Notes under the pieces: model-generated
Told to the model about the DNA's origin: nothing
The model's database searches: none
What the model saw: the letters and a program-made list of their open reading frames with translations, nothing else
In this document: positions 42,251 to 53,869 of the stretch, in pieces
Layout: each line of letters begins with the position of its first letter
Numbering within the stretch: position 1 is the stretch's first letter
Position numbers and translations under genes: made by a program
Assembly: GCF_030867145.1 (NCBI RefSeq)
Contig: NC_134418.1
Location: 56,457,682 to 56,521,681, forward strand
Source: Opisthocomus hoazin
Lineage: Eukaryota > Chordata > Aves > Opisthocomiformes > Opisthocomidae
DNA: 64,000 bases
Direction: 5' to 3'

Positions 42251-42976
42251 CCCAGCCCCGCGGGGCTTCATTTCACATGCCCCTTGCGCAACCATCTGCT
42301 TTCAGTGGGGTTTAGAAGGAAAGGAAATAGCTGATCCCTGTTCCCCTTCCCAAATACAAACGCTGGCGCTTGTAGGCAATACCCCGCCATGCCCTGTTTC
42401 CATAACCGAGGACTAACCTGGAACGACGTCCCAGCTCTGCGTGAAGCAACTGCTTGGCAAACGCACAACAGCACGAAGATGCTCCCCGGGGCTGGACCTA
42501 AATTTTAGAAGAGAAATAATTTTAGTTCTTATCACCCCCCCTCCCCGCTCCCCAAAACCCCCCCAGGTACCACACCCATCCAACAACGCCAGCTGGGTTT
42601 CAGGACAACTTCCCCCTCCCTGTGATACGCACCCTAGTGTGCTTCCTCCAGCCGATCAACGACCCAAAATCTAGTCCCTGCGAAAGTGATCAGAGGTTGA
42701 AAAGCGCTGCTGCACGTCCTCCAGCCCATCTGCTGCAGCATCAGTGGTGGGAGCAGGCGCTCCCGCTGCTCCCTGGCCAAGAGAGAAGCGCTGTGGGCAG
42801 CGCACAAGCACACCGCCTGCAGAGTCACCCCCTGAAGATAAAAAAGCAAGGAACAAAATTGCGATTACCCATTAAAATGGGTTTGGGTTGGTTTGTTTTT
42901 TTTTAAACCGTTGAAAGTTCAGTAAAATATAGTGACAAATGGCTCTTAGAATAGCGGCTGGACTATATTAAAAAGT
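42251..42976. other. Upstream flank of the CYP2U1 promoter
   Basis: A transition from the CpG island to AT-rich DNA. There is a C-rich patch near 42533-42615. No gene or repeat was recognised. Confidence 0.6.
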
Positions 42977-42982
42977 TTTATT
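42977..42982 (-). promoter_or_regulatory. Most distal candidate SGMS2 poly(A) signal
   Basis: AATAAA on the minus strand (GCAATAAAAC) is the last such hexamer before the CYP2U1 CpG island. If used, the SGMS2 3' untranslated region would be about 10.7 kb. Several nearer hexamers exist (52557-52562, 51936-51941, 51440-51445, 50639-50644, 50121-50126), so this use is uncertain. Confidence 0.25.
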
Positions 42983-45900
42983 GCAATTATACAGAAATTA
43001 CAGGAATTTTAAAAATACATAAAGCTTCAAATAGTCAAGGTCAGTTTTCCTCCAAGCAATTAAGGCAACTGGATTCAATCTCTCTAACACAAACAGCAAA
43101 TGGATATTTTACTAGCCCTGGATGAAACGAAGTAGAAAGACTAAGATCACATTTAAATTCGCGGAACAGAACACAGCTTTGTGTTTGTCCATATTTGGTA
43201 GAAATTCAGTGGTTAATTACAGTGTACACCAATAAAATGCATCTATTAGAAAAATACATAAAAACGTGAAAATTTATCTGAACCAAAGACATTTTAAATC
43301 TGAGTCTCAAGGCAAGTTTAAGTTCTACAGTCTGAAAATAAGAAGCTAAGCTGTTCAGTACAGCGGAAACACCTTACCCTTTTTGCCTGTTTTCTTTGTA
43401 GAACAGCAATCTAGCCTCGCTTCCCTCTGAGTCTGGGTTGAGAAGCAGCACTAGATACAGAAATTCTCTCCTTGCCTCCATATGCAGTTGAAAGATTGGT
43501 TTCTGTGGCATACAGCCAGTTCTAGGTTGCCCAGAGATTAAATTTCACAATAATTGATAAAAATGAAACTTTATAGTTTTAAATGAATTTACTGATCAAA
43601 CGTAAACTTTGCTCTCAAGTACCATTAAATGGATGTTTCTACTTAAAAATAACAGAAGTCGTTGCAACATCAACATCTGTTTTTCCAATTAAAATTAGAA
43701 CCAAATAGCCTCTTTTTAAAGCATGAAATTAACAGCAAAATATAACCAAGTACTTTAGTAATATTCTGCATACGCCATATAACTACATATACAAGTTTTA
43801 GCACTACAATGCTTTCCTTGAAAATCATTCCTCCTCAGTCCTAGTATCACTGTAATAAAAACCACTCCCACTTAATTCTGCACTGAACGAAAATCCATTC
43901 CTCAAACTGCTTTGCACTACACTGCGTAACCAAAGCATTTGGTGACTACTTTTAACAGGTAAAAAAATCCTCCATGTAACAAGCAAACATAAAACCCTGG
44001 AGTAAATAAAGTCTGTCATTAAAACAACTGCTTAAAAAAAAAAAAAAATGGTTCAAATCAACTTATTTTTCGTTAAAGATAACCAAGTTACAGGGTTAAG
44101 GCCCAAGCAGAAACACTGGAAGTTTAAGTTAACACACTAAATTATCATAAGCAAGATACCTTTCTCAAACTTTATCTTAGCCTTTGAATCCTATCAACAC
44201 TTAGGACTGTTGACCAATTCTTCTATCCAGTTCTTGAGTTAGCACCCATTCTCTTGAAGTATAGGCTGTGTTTTTATACGCTTTTATTTAAGCTTGCAGG
44301 CAACTTTTGGATATTGATTTCCACAGGCACTTTATTCACAAAAAAACATTCTCCTTGTCAAAAGAATATTGAAAATATTTGAAATTTCTGAGTTTGACTA
44401 GTGCACTGACAAACATGTTTCTGTGACTCACAGCAGATGCTAACACTAAAGATCTGCTCTCAGTCAAGTGGATGTCACATGCTCGCAAAGGTTTCATTTT
44501 TGCGGGGCATTTAAAAATGCAGCCATTTATCTCTCAATATTTCTGTAAATATTACACCTTTTTGGTAAATTTTTAAAAAAGACAACCAGTTTTCTCTGAA
44601 GCATCTAGTAACTAAGAATAGGAAAATTATATTTCCATGTGGCTTAGAACTGTTACGACTTTGTTCTGTCTTTGGCTCTTCCCAGTGTCCTATTAAAGCA
44701 AGCGCTGAGAGAAGTAGCAAGACACAATACAGACTATTGTTACTGGACTATCCATCTTCACTGAACAAAAAAAATCCCCTCCAGCCTTGCTTTTATCCTA
44801 GAAGGTGGGTTTGTTTCTGCTTTAAACAAAGTTACTCTAGACTTGGCATATTCCTTGCACAGACACAGAAATTCCATAAAATAAATCTTAGAGAATCCTG
44901 TTAATTTCTTGAAGTACTAGGTGCAAGTGATTCAAGAGAACTTATTCCAGTGTATGAAAGACAGTGGCTTAGTGACAAACACCTCATGGTGTGACTCTTT
45001 TAGAGCCGAGGAAGCGTGCCGCAGAGTTCCAGGCCGTACCCTTGCGCGTGCACCCTGCTCGCTCGCCCGTCCGTGTGTACCTGGACACCGCACCCACTCC
45101 GCATCTTCACCTGTCTGTATCAATTGAGAGCATCATACTTGTTTCAGAGCTGACTACAGTAGGATTTCCACATGTGTTACAGGCAGACATTTTTACAACT
45201 GCAAGCCGAGTAGTAAGGGGCCTTTAACAAGAACTAAAGGCTCTGTATTCTCCATGGGGAGAAGGTATAGGTACTGCTGCCCAGAGATGCCTCTTATAAA
45301 GATTTGAATTGCACTGTCCTTCATTATATTCAAAATCATAACCAAAGGGGGGGGGGAAAGCAACAATATCTTCTGCAACATAAAGCACAATACAGTTTTT
45401 CATCTGAAGAGAAGGTTGCTTGTGAAGATTTAAAACAAAGTTAGAAAAGTACTTTGCTCTTACACAGTCTATTTTAAGGCTCTTTCCTGTGTCTTTATAA
45501 TATCCTACTATGAATTGCCTTGATAATTATGTCAGGTTTCACTTCTGTTCTGCAGATACGGTTACATGGTCACATTCCTCCACAAGTTTGTTTTTCAGAT
45601 GTTTCAGCAAGAGATGGTTCTACACTGCATAATCAGGGTTCTCCCAATACAGCTTTGTTCATTTCACATCCTCTCTTTCTGCCTCCAAGACTTCAACAAC
45701 AACAATGAAGCCAGAGAATTTTTTTTGAACTACTAGCCTACACCTTAATCCTACCCAATGCAATTCTTGTTTTAGACCAAATTTCAGAAGATGATCCTAA
45801 GCATACATGAAAATTTAATCTTGTATGTATAGTCTAGAGCTATATACAATCCTAATGTTTTCCTGCATTAAAAATACTTACTATAATATTTTGCAGTTTT

Positions 45901-48900
45901 TATATAAAGCAGAAATAGAAAACGGTCATATATATATAAAGCATGGGGAACAGGCTTAAAATGTAGAGAAATTTTGCTTCATTGAAAAGGTGTCACAACA
46001 GCTTTCCTTAATATTCATGGCTAAGAAGAGAATACCAGCTCTCAATAATTAAGAAATCATTAGCACCATAAATGGAAATAAGTTTTTGATTTCTAAAGAT
46101 GTGTGTGGTCACGTAAGTAGTCAAACAAAGTACTGCATTTGTTAGTACACAGGCTGACCATGAAAAGTTTCAACTTGTCTGTGCTGAGTAAACCACATGG
46201 GACAATTTCTTGAACATTTTTACCAAATTCACAGTCAACAGTGCAAGTGATCATGACAGATAGCACCTCTGGAGATAAAAGGAGATAAAAGCTACAAGAT
46301 GCTCATATTATTGCCTTTTTAAAAAGTACACCCAGTGCAATAGGGGGATTTTGGGTGTTTTGTGTTTTTTTGGGGGGTTGGTTTGTTTTTTTTTTTTAAA
46401 TAAAAAACACAGTGAATATGGATTGCAACATCTTACAAATCACAGCTGCAGTATCTCAGGGTATACAGCACACCACAACACTGAGTTGTCATCCACTTAA
46501 AAGAGCTGATGTGCTAAAAAGTGATATCCTGAAGGTTTTGCAATATAAAAGCCAACTCTTGCTAATTACGAACAATTTATGTACAAATGAGGCCCAGATT
46601 ATAAACATTAGTAGAAACTACAGCCCAAAAGATCTGTAAGTAGTATCACTTGTTACTGTAGTGTTATGCTGTACCATGTTTGCAGAACTGGACCATAAAT
46701 CTATGAAGAAAGGCCGTATAGCAGCTCCTCACCACCATGCAAGCGTTACAGCACTCCTGTATTGCCATCTAGGGTTCCTCAGCAGCCAATGGCTTCTCTT
46801 GCTTAGTTTTTCCCAGGTTGGATACACAGCTCCACTTCATGTATAGAGCTATGGATTCCAACGAGGAGAAATCATGCAAGAAAAGCTGTCAGCCGATGAG
46901 GATGAAACCATGTTGCAGTTAGAAGTGACATGCTGTACTGTTTTTACAGAAGTCTTCAGAGTTCTCCTCAAAGTCACATGGAAAGCACAAGAACCACAGC
47001 CATCAAACCATCATTTCCTCTACTACTTTCAGGTTCCTTGGTGTGACCCTGACCTCACAGAACACCCAGAATTTATCTCCTTCACATCTCACACGTGCTG
47101 TCCTGAATCAGGAAAATAAACACAAATGAATGTACTAAACATCTGAAGAGCAAGAATTGATTCCTGAGTAAAAAGCACGCCCGAGGATGCTAGATTTTGT
47201 ACTTGAAAATGTTTCAAGTTTCAAATTGTGCAAAGATGTGTCTGACAAGAATACCTTTTGGCTTTAGTGTTAATTTTGGAGCCTTCTCAAATGTAAATCC
47301 TACTCTTCCCTATTGAGCCATTTAGAAAAGGCAGTTAGCAGAAGCAGATAAAGACAGACAGGAGCCCCAAGCAAGCTAGGCCAGAGTGCAAGCAGCATTT
47401 TGAGTGACAAACTATGAAAAAAGTGGAATGCATAACCAGTTTTTACAGAAGTAACAAAACACTTAAAACAAGTTACTCAAAATGGAAGAGTGGTTGGAGT
47501 TTAGCAATACCGTTTATGGTCCGTATACAAACACTTCACTGGTACATGTAAAAGTATGCAGGGAGATAAATTCCCTCTTGATATTCTCAGCATCCCTGCC
47601 ATCTCTAATTAAAAGTAACAATAATAGTAATTTAAAAAGAAAACAGACCCGCTCATTTTAAGTGCGACTCACACGCTTGAAGTAACACCAGATTATATAC
47701 TCTGTTGAATTAAAATATAGCTCTCTGATAACTGGTTTTACAGTGATCTGCCTGTTCAGTCCCTTTCATAGCTTTCTGGTTTGTAAGTGATCTTGCTACA
47801 CTTTTTAAGCTATTGCCACCTTTGGTACTGTGCCCTCAGGTGGAAAGCAGCTCAAAAGGACAAGTAAAGATGGCTCACAGCCTACTATGTAAGTACAGCC
47901 TAGTTTATCTTCCCAGAGAAGCCTCTGTGTACTGCATTCAATATTGCATATGCCACAAAGACCCCTCTCCGCACACACATGCCTGCACGGTGCCTGGGTC
48001 CCCAGCTGCTCAAGATGCTGCCACTTCAGGCTAGTTTCTGACCACTTTTAATGAAAGAAAAAGTGAAAGTCACCTTCAAACACATTTCAGCAAAGTTACT
48101 TTGTGAAAATTAATCTCAATTGGCACAAAGGAGATTCTTCTGTAGTAAGTTTTCGCAGTTTGACAGACACTAACCTCCTAAAGACCTTATTATGCAGAGG
48201 GCAAATACAAGAGCTGAAACTAGTATTATATAGGCATAGCTTGAAAGAAGAGTATTTCTGCTAGAAGAAACCCAAGCACAGAGAGTTTAAAAACACCTTA
48301 GGTGCTGTATACAGTGGATCTAAATGTTTCTCCATTGACATTTACCAGAACTAAAACCAGTTATGACTAGCCATACAACAAGTAAAGGACAGAAAAACCT
48401 CACTCCTCATCTAGGGGAAGGAGTGGGCCAACAAATACAGAACCATTTGAAAAAGACTGAACACTAAATAGAATGGTATAATACAGCATCTTTTTTCCAC
48501 TATAGCTGGGATAAGACCGCCTGTAGCATACAGCCAATATATGAATTCAAAAAGCCAAACTACTACTTCCAGCAAGAGCCAGTTTGCTCTCTCCTCCTAC
48601 CTGGGTTGCATCTTTAAGTTAAAGGTTAGCCCACAGCAAACAGCCACGCAAAACAAACTTCTCATAGTATTTGCTAAACTCCAAGTCCTTAGGAATTAGC
48701 ATATTTCACTGAGAAAAGTGTCAAATCTTCCCCAGTTTTTAAGCACTGGTCTTCACCAGGAGAGAAGGGAACCTCAACACCAGTGTTTCAGATACACGTT
48801 AGAGACTGCACAATATCGCTACTTCATCTTAAAGCATCATTCTGGCATTCTAAGGGTTTTGTTATCTACTGCAGTAAGAGGCCACTTCAAAACTAGAACT

Positions 48901-51900
48901 TTTTCCTACAATATTTACATTAACCACACCTAGCCTGAAATTCTTATGTGCCACTTTCTAGATTAATAAAATTTAATCAAATAGTTAAATCCATGGAAAA
49001 TTGAGCCAACTAGTAAAAACTTCAGTATGTTTTAAGCATTGCAGCACTTTCTTGTTTTAGAAACTATTACTGACAGCTTGGAGGAACAGCTTATGAAATG
49101 CTAATCATATTTAAATATGATGAACTATCACAGTCCACAGCACAAGATACACATCTGCACTGTAGAACAAAGTGCTTAATACGATTTCCCTATAGTTTTT
49201 TCAGCACTATCATACATAAACAATTTAATTCTATGTTACTTAAGTTATGTGTACTTGTAGCTCAATTTCATGTAAAAAGCAATGTATGATCACCATCTAC
49301 TTCAGTGTTTTCATCTCCCTTCCTTTTTCTTGTAAATACTAGAACAAAAGCCTTTATCTTCATTCTCAGTTTCTTGACAATTCTTTTTCTTCCTGTTAAG
49401 ACACTGGGAAGCATAATAAAGTAGCATATGAAGGCTAGCTTACAAACAACATTACTTCAGTGGCACATTTCTCACGTGCACTTAAGCAGCAACACTCCTT
49501 TGAATGGTGTCCAACAAAGTATTTAAGACCCTTTTTTTCCGTAATTGAATTTAAGACATTGATTTTACAATGCCTGGTATAGAACACAAATTCAGAAGTG
49601 TTCGATCTTACAGTACCACTTTAAATTTGTGTGCCTATAGAAGACTTCTAGGTAAGTCCAAAACAGATATATTGTAAAAATATCAAGATGACAATGGAGC
49701 TTTACAGCTGTTAAGTCTGACAGTAAGGAAAAAATTGTTCCAGTACCTGTGTTAGATTGGACATGTTTTCAAAATTACCCCATGAATCTTTAAGAGAGTT
49801 GGTTGTTTGTTTTTAAGTTAAAGAGAGCTGTGGGAGAGTTCACTTAAAGTAAACTGAAAGACTTCACCTTGAACTGAAGTTAACAGATCTGGTCTCTAGA
49901 ACTGTAAATCATACTTCGTATCTACTGAAATGAGAAAAAAATTTGGGTTAGTACCAAACAACTTAGGATAAATTGTCTAGCCAGATACTGACGATGGGAT
50001 AAAGCCAGAGTCTGAACAGATTCTGATTTAAGATACAGATAAGTAGATTTGCAATAATCTAATTAAGAGAATTCTCTCCTGTCTCTTACAATAACTTCCC
50101 AGCTCTGTCTGTTATTGAGCTTTATTGCTCTATTATATGAAAAAAGTGTATCTTAACATACAAATACAGTCTTGATTTCCCTCCCCCCTTCTCACCCCCC
50201 CCTTTTCTTTAAGGGAGGAAGCAAATCCAGTACTAGGGTTCATAGCAATGTTTAACACACCTCTTTTTGCTGCTACCCCACCTGTAGATACTTTTCCAAG
50301 AAAATAGTAATGAAGAGTTATTAACATTTAGTACCATTTATGTCCACATGGGAGTGCTAAGGTCGTACCACAAAAATGTCAATTTACAGTGGTTCTAAGT
50401 ATATGTTAACCCTTTCCGGCAGCATGACCACATAGCAGCACATTTCTTTAAATGCTCAAGTTAGCCTTTTAAATACAGGTTTAAATTTAGGTTAGGCATT
50501 TAAGAAAGCTTGTCTCATAAATGCAAAGCACCCAACAGCATTCAAGTCATACTGATATGCCAGGTGTACAAGGGTAGTGCCTTTTTTAAAGTGTCTGGAA
50601 AGTTCAACATGTAAGTGCTCTTCAGTAATGAGGAGCATTTTATTTATAGTCACAGTACAGGTGCAGCTCATGTGACATCTGTGAGAAAGATTATTGTAAC
50701 TCCAGGAAAAAAAAAATTAGTCAGTGACATACTGCTAACCATTGGGCATATACAGCCCAAATAAGCCTACAATTAAGTGATCAGTACATTAAGTGAAGTC
50801 TAAGTTTCTCCTGTTCTTTTTACCCACTGCAATCCTTTTCCCTTAGGATAAAACCATATTTTTCAGCTTCATAGTATTTATATACAATGATCACTAAGTT
50901 CTTAAAATTAATAATTTTTATGTACCAGCTGTGGTTTGTGTTGGATAAACTACGACAGCAGTAAGCACTAGCATATACCATTACTTATCACATTTCCTCA
51001 TCTTACCGCATCTTGGGCCTCACACAGGCCTAAAGAGTCTTCAAATACATCTATACAATCCAAGTTTTCAAAAGCAATTTAAAGCTATTGCAAGAGTAGA
51101 AAAGTGGGGTTTTCTGCTAATTAAACACATGCACCCCCGTTTGAGGGCTTTGATACAATGGAGAAAATTTAAGCACTTAGGGAGGGCTGAGCCAGCACAG
51201 GAGTAAAGTTATCTTGAGCTAGGGCAGTAGAATGAAAGCTCACACTGCCCAACAAAAGCATATATTTACTTGGTTCTATTTCATAATTTTCGTATTTTTT
51301 CCTTCCAGAAATAGAAGTGTAAAAAACCCAAACAGCCCACCGTGCACGAAGAAATTCTACTTTGCAGATATATTACAGGAATCCCACTGAGACACGGTGG
51401 TGGTTATGCAGACCATTAGCTATTTAGACTATCAAAGCATTTATTATCCAGCCACCAGATGAAAACCACTGTTTAAGCTCCTCATTGGAACACTTTTCAT
51501 CATGTTTTTTTTCAAGGCATGGTTACTGCTAATGAAATTCATTCATGATTTCTGAAAGATAGTATTACTACAAGTGGCTTAACATGACCGTACATAATAT
51601 ACCACAAAGGTTAGAATTCAGCTTAAAAAAAAAAAATTACGCTGTATGAAGTAGTATTGCTATAGCAAGTAACTTGGGAGATTTACAGACTGACACCGAA
51701 CAGATTCATTTATGTGATACAGAAAAAGGACTTTCATATAAATGTTCTGATACTGGCTTATTAGCTGCTTAAAGTCTGCCAGGAGCAAGCAAGTGAAAAC
51801 ATAGGTATGCCCATACACACACGACTTCCTGGGGCATGTTATAAGATTCCAAGAAGCTTATGTTAAATAACCAAACATCAGCAGAATTTCTTTCTTATCT

Positions 51901-53665
51901 CGAGTTTTACCAAGGATGTATTGTAAGGAACATTGTTTATTGTATTACTTTGATAATGCACAAAAATATTTGAAATTAACATCAATAACACTCTTGTACA
52001 ACTCACAGCAATTGATCCCCTTAACTGGAAAAAAATTGAATACTCTATTGCATTTTATAACTTTAACTGGACTTTTTAAAAAGAAATTGCCATTACTTGT
52101 GTTCACACTTGTCACTCAGTTCAAGACATTCTTAAAATAAGCAGCATTTCCTTTATATTAGTATCATTTCAACACTTAACACAGTTTCATCTTTGCTATC
52201 AGGTTTTACTGAAGATTTGAAAATAAAATTGAGTAAACTGCAGAAATTAAATACAGAACATAAATGGTTCAACATGGTATCCTAATTTTCTACTTTGCTT
52301 TCCCAACAATACAAAACAATAAAAAACAACAAGCACCAGGCAGATGTTAATTTCTGGTTTTGTTACATGTTCACACTATGGTGATTTCCCACATTCTCAG
52401 TCAGCTTGTTTAAATTGCCATTTTAGTTGGACTGAAACCCTGTCAAAAAGGAATCTGCATATGAGTTCTACCACAGTGTCATTTAATATGAAATGGTTTT
52501 AGGTACTAATTAAAGAAATGCTACTGTTGTAGGTATTCACCTTGGCACTTTTTTGTTTTATTAAAGTAAGCCACAGGAACATGTGCCAACAGGTAAAAAA
52601 GAAATTCAATGCAGAACTCTGGCTCCCAAGCAAATTTGCTACATAGTTTCAGCAAGAGATAGCTACTAAAATTAAAAAGCAGATTTGAAGTATAGCCCCA
52701 TTTTGGACCTGGCCTTGCGTTTCTCAAGCAGGTAAGATCTGTAGGACTTTTGCCTGAATTAAGAACTGTATAATCACTCTTTCCAGCAAGTAGTTTTGTT
52801 TAACACGTGTTTAACTACACAGCAGTGTGTGCTTTTGTGTGTATATGCATGTACATACACCGATAGGCACTGTATAGCTATATACACAAGGCCAAACTGC
52901 AATTAACGATTTAGACTTTGAAACTGTGTCCTTTTTTAAAAATAAAATTTTAGGCTCCTTGAGCTCTGATGTTAGCAACTATTCCCAATTTGCAAAGTTA
53001 TCAGGTAGCACAACAGTTTAAATATAAAATTACTAATAAAAATGTAAAAATTGGTATATAGTAGACTATATGGGCAATAATGGTGGTAAGTAGTATTTTA
53101 GGGTCATAAGATATTCATACCCACAGAGTGTAAAAAAAGTCAAGACTCGCTTCCAGCTGTACCAATCACACAAAGGCCTTACCTTCATTAGCAAGAATAA
53201 TGCAACAAACCACTTCCCACAATTGTGTTATTTCTTTATATACCTCAATACACTGATGTTGTGCCTTTACATTTTAGCATTTTTTTTGCCCTTACACACT
53301 CCACAACTCTGAAGATGAGATTTTTGGGTGCTCCAGTGGATGAGTGATAGTTAGTAATGAAAGTGTTAATGTGGTCTTTGGCACCTCTATCTCATTAGTA
53401 AAGCAAACTCCTGCTCCATTTTTTCTTTAATAAAAAAATCTATCAGTGGTACATTCTATTAGCACTGAAGAGTAGAATAGGTCTGTACAGCCTGATGATA
53501 GGAAAACATATGAAATGGTAATATGTGTGTCTACAATTGTCTTTCCAATCAATTGCACAGAAGCTTGGTCCACTTCTTCAGTTACAGCGTAGTCCTCTTA
53601 AGAACTTTGGTTACAGCATTAATGTTTTGGTAAAAAAAACAAAGCAGATGCTTTCCTTCTTTTCC
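42983..53665 (-). other. SGMS2 3' untranslated region and intergenic DNA
   Basis: A stretch of 10.7 kb without any recognisable coding exon or CR1 copy. Its SGMS2-proximal part is almost certainly 3' untranslated region, since the human gene is also known for a multi-kilobase one. Notable content: a CpG-rich patch at about 45000-45110, a G/T tract at 46341-46397 that reads as A/C-rich on the SGMS2 strand, and a short TA repeat near 45930. Where the transcript ends cannot be decided from sequence alone. Confidence 0.55.
50121..50126 (-). promoter_or_regulatory. Candidate SGMS2 poly(A) signal
   Basis: AATAAA on the minus strand in GAGCAATAAAGCTC, about 3.5 kb after the SGMS2 stop. It is one of several competing hexamers. 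The length would be in the usual range for this gene. Confidence 0.3.
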
Positions 53666-53869
53666 TCAGGTAGATTTTTCATTGTCCTCGCCTGTCTTCT
53701 GAACCCGTGAATACTTTTTGCATGAAGATTTGAAGCAGCTGGGAGGCCAAGATATTGGCCAGGAAAAGCTGCAAGGAACAGAGCCTTGCACATTCTTCTC
53801 AAAGAAATAAAATATTGGATACCACCATGCTCGAGAGAGAAAATTTGTCTGCGAAGAGACCTTTAAAGT
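53666..53869 (-). CDS. SGMS2: SGMS2 last coding exon (stop)
   Basis: The exon encodes residues 299-365, TLKVSSQTNFLSRAWWYPIF onward to YSRVQKTGEDNEKST, then TGA at 53666-53668. This is the cytosolic C-terminal tail. In mammals it is palmitoylated on a set of cysteines that supports plasma-membrane location. Three of those (C331, C343, C348) are present and position 332 is serine. The acceptor is CCAATACAG|ACT. Confidence 0.96.
   Translation of the reverse strand, partial: TLKVSSQTNFLSRAWWYPIFYFFEKNVQGSVPCSFSWPISWPPSCFKSSCKKYSRVQKTGEDNEKST

Noticed and set aside
46341..46397. Possible retroposed poly(A) tail (G/T tract on plus, A/C tract on minus)
   Set aside because: No body of a retroelement or processed gene was found next to it and no target-site duplication was seen. 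It is more likely simple sequence that could misprime oligo-dT.
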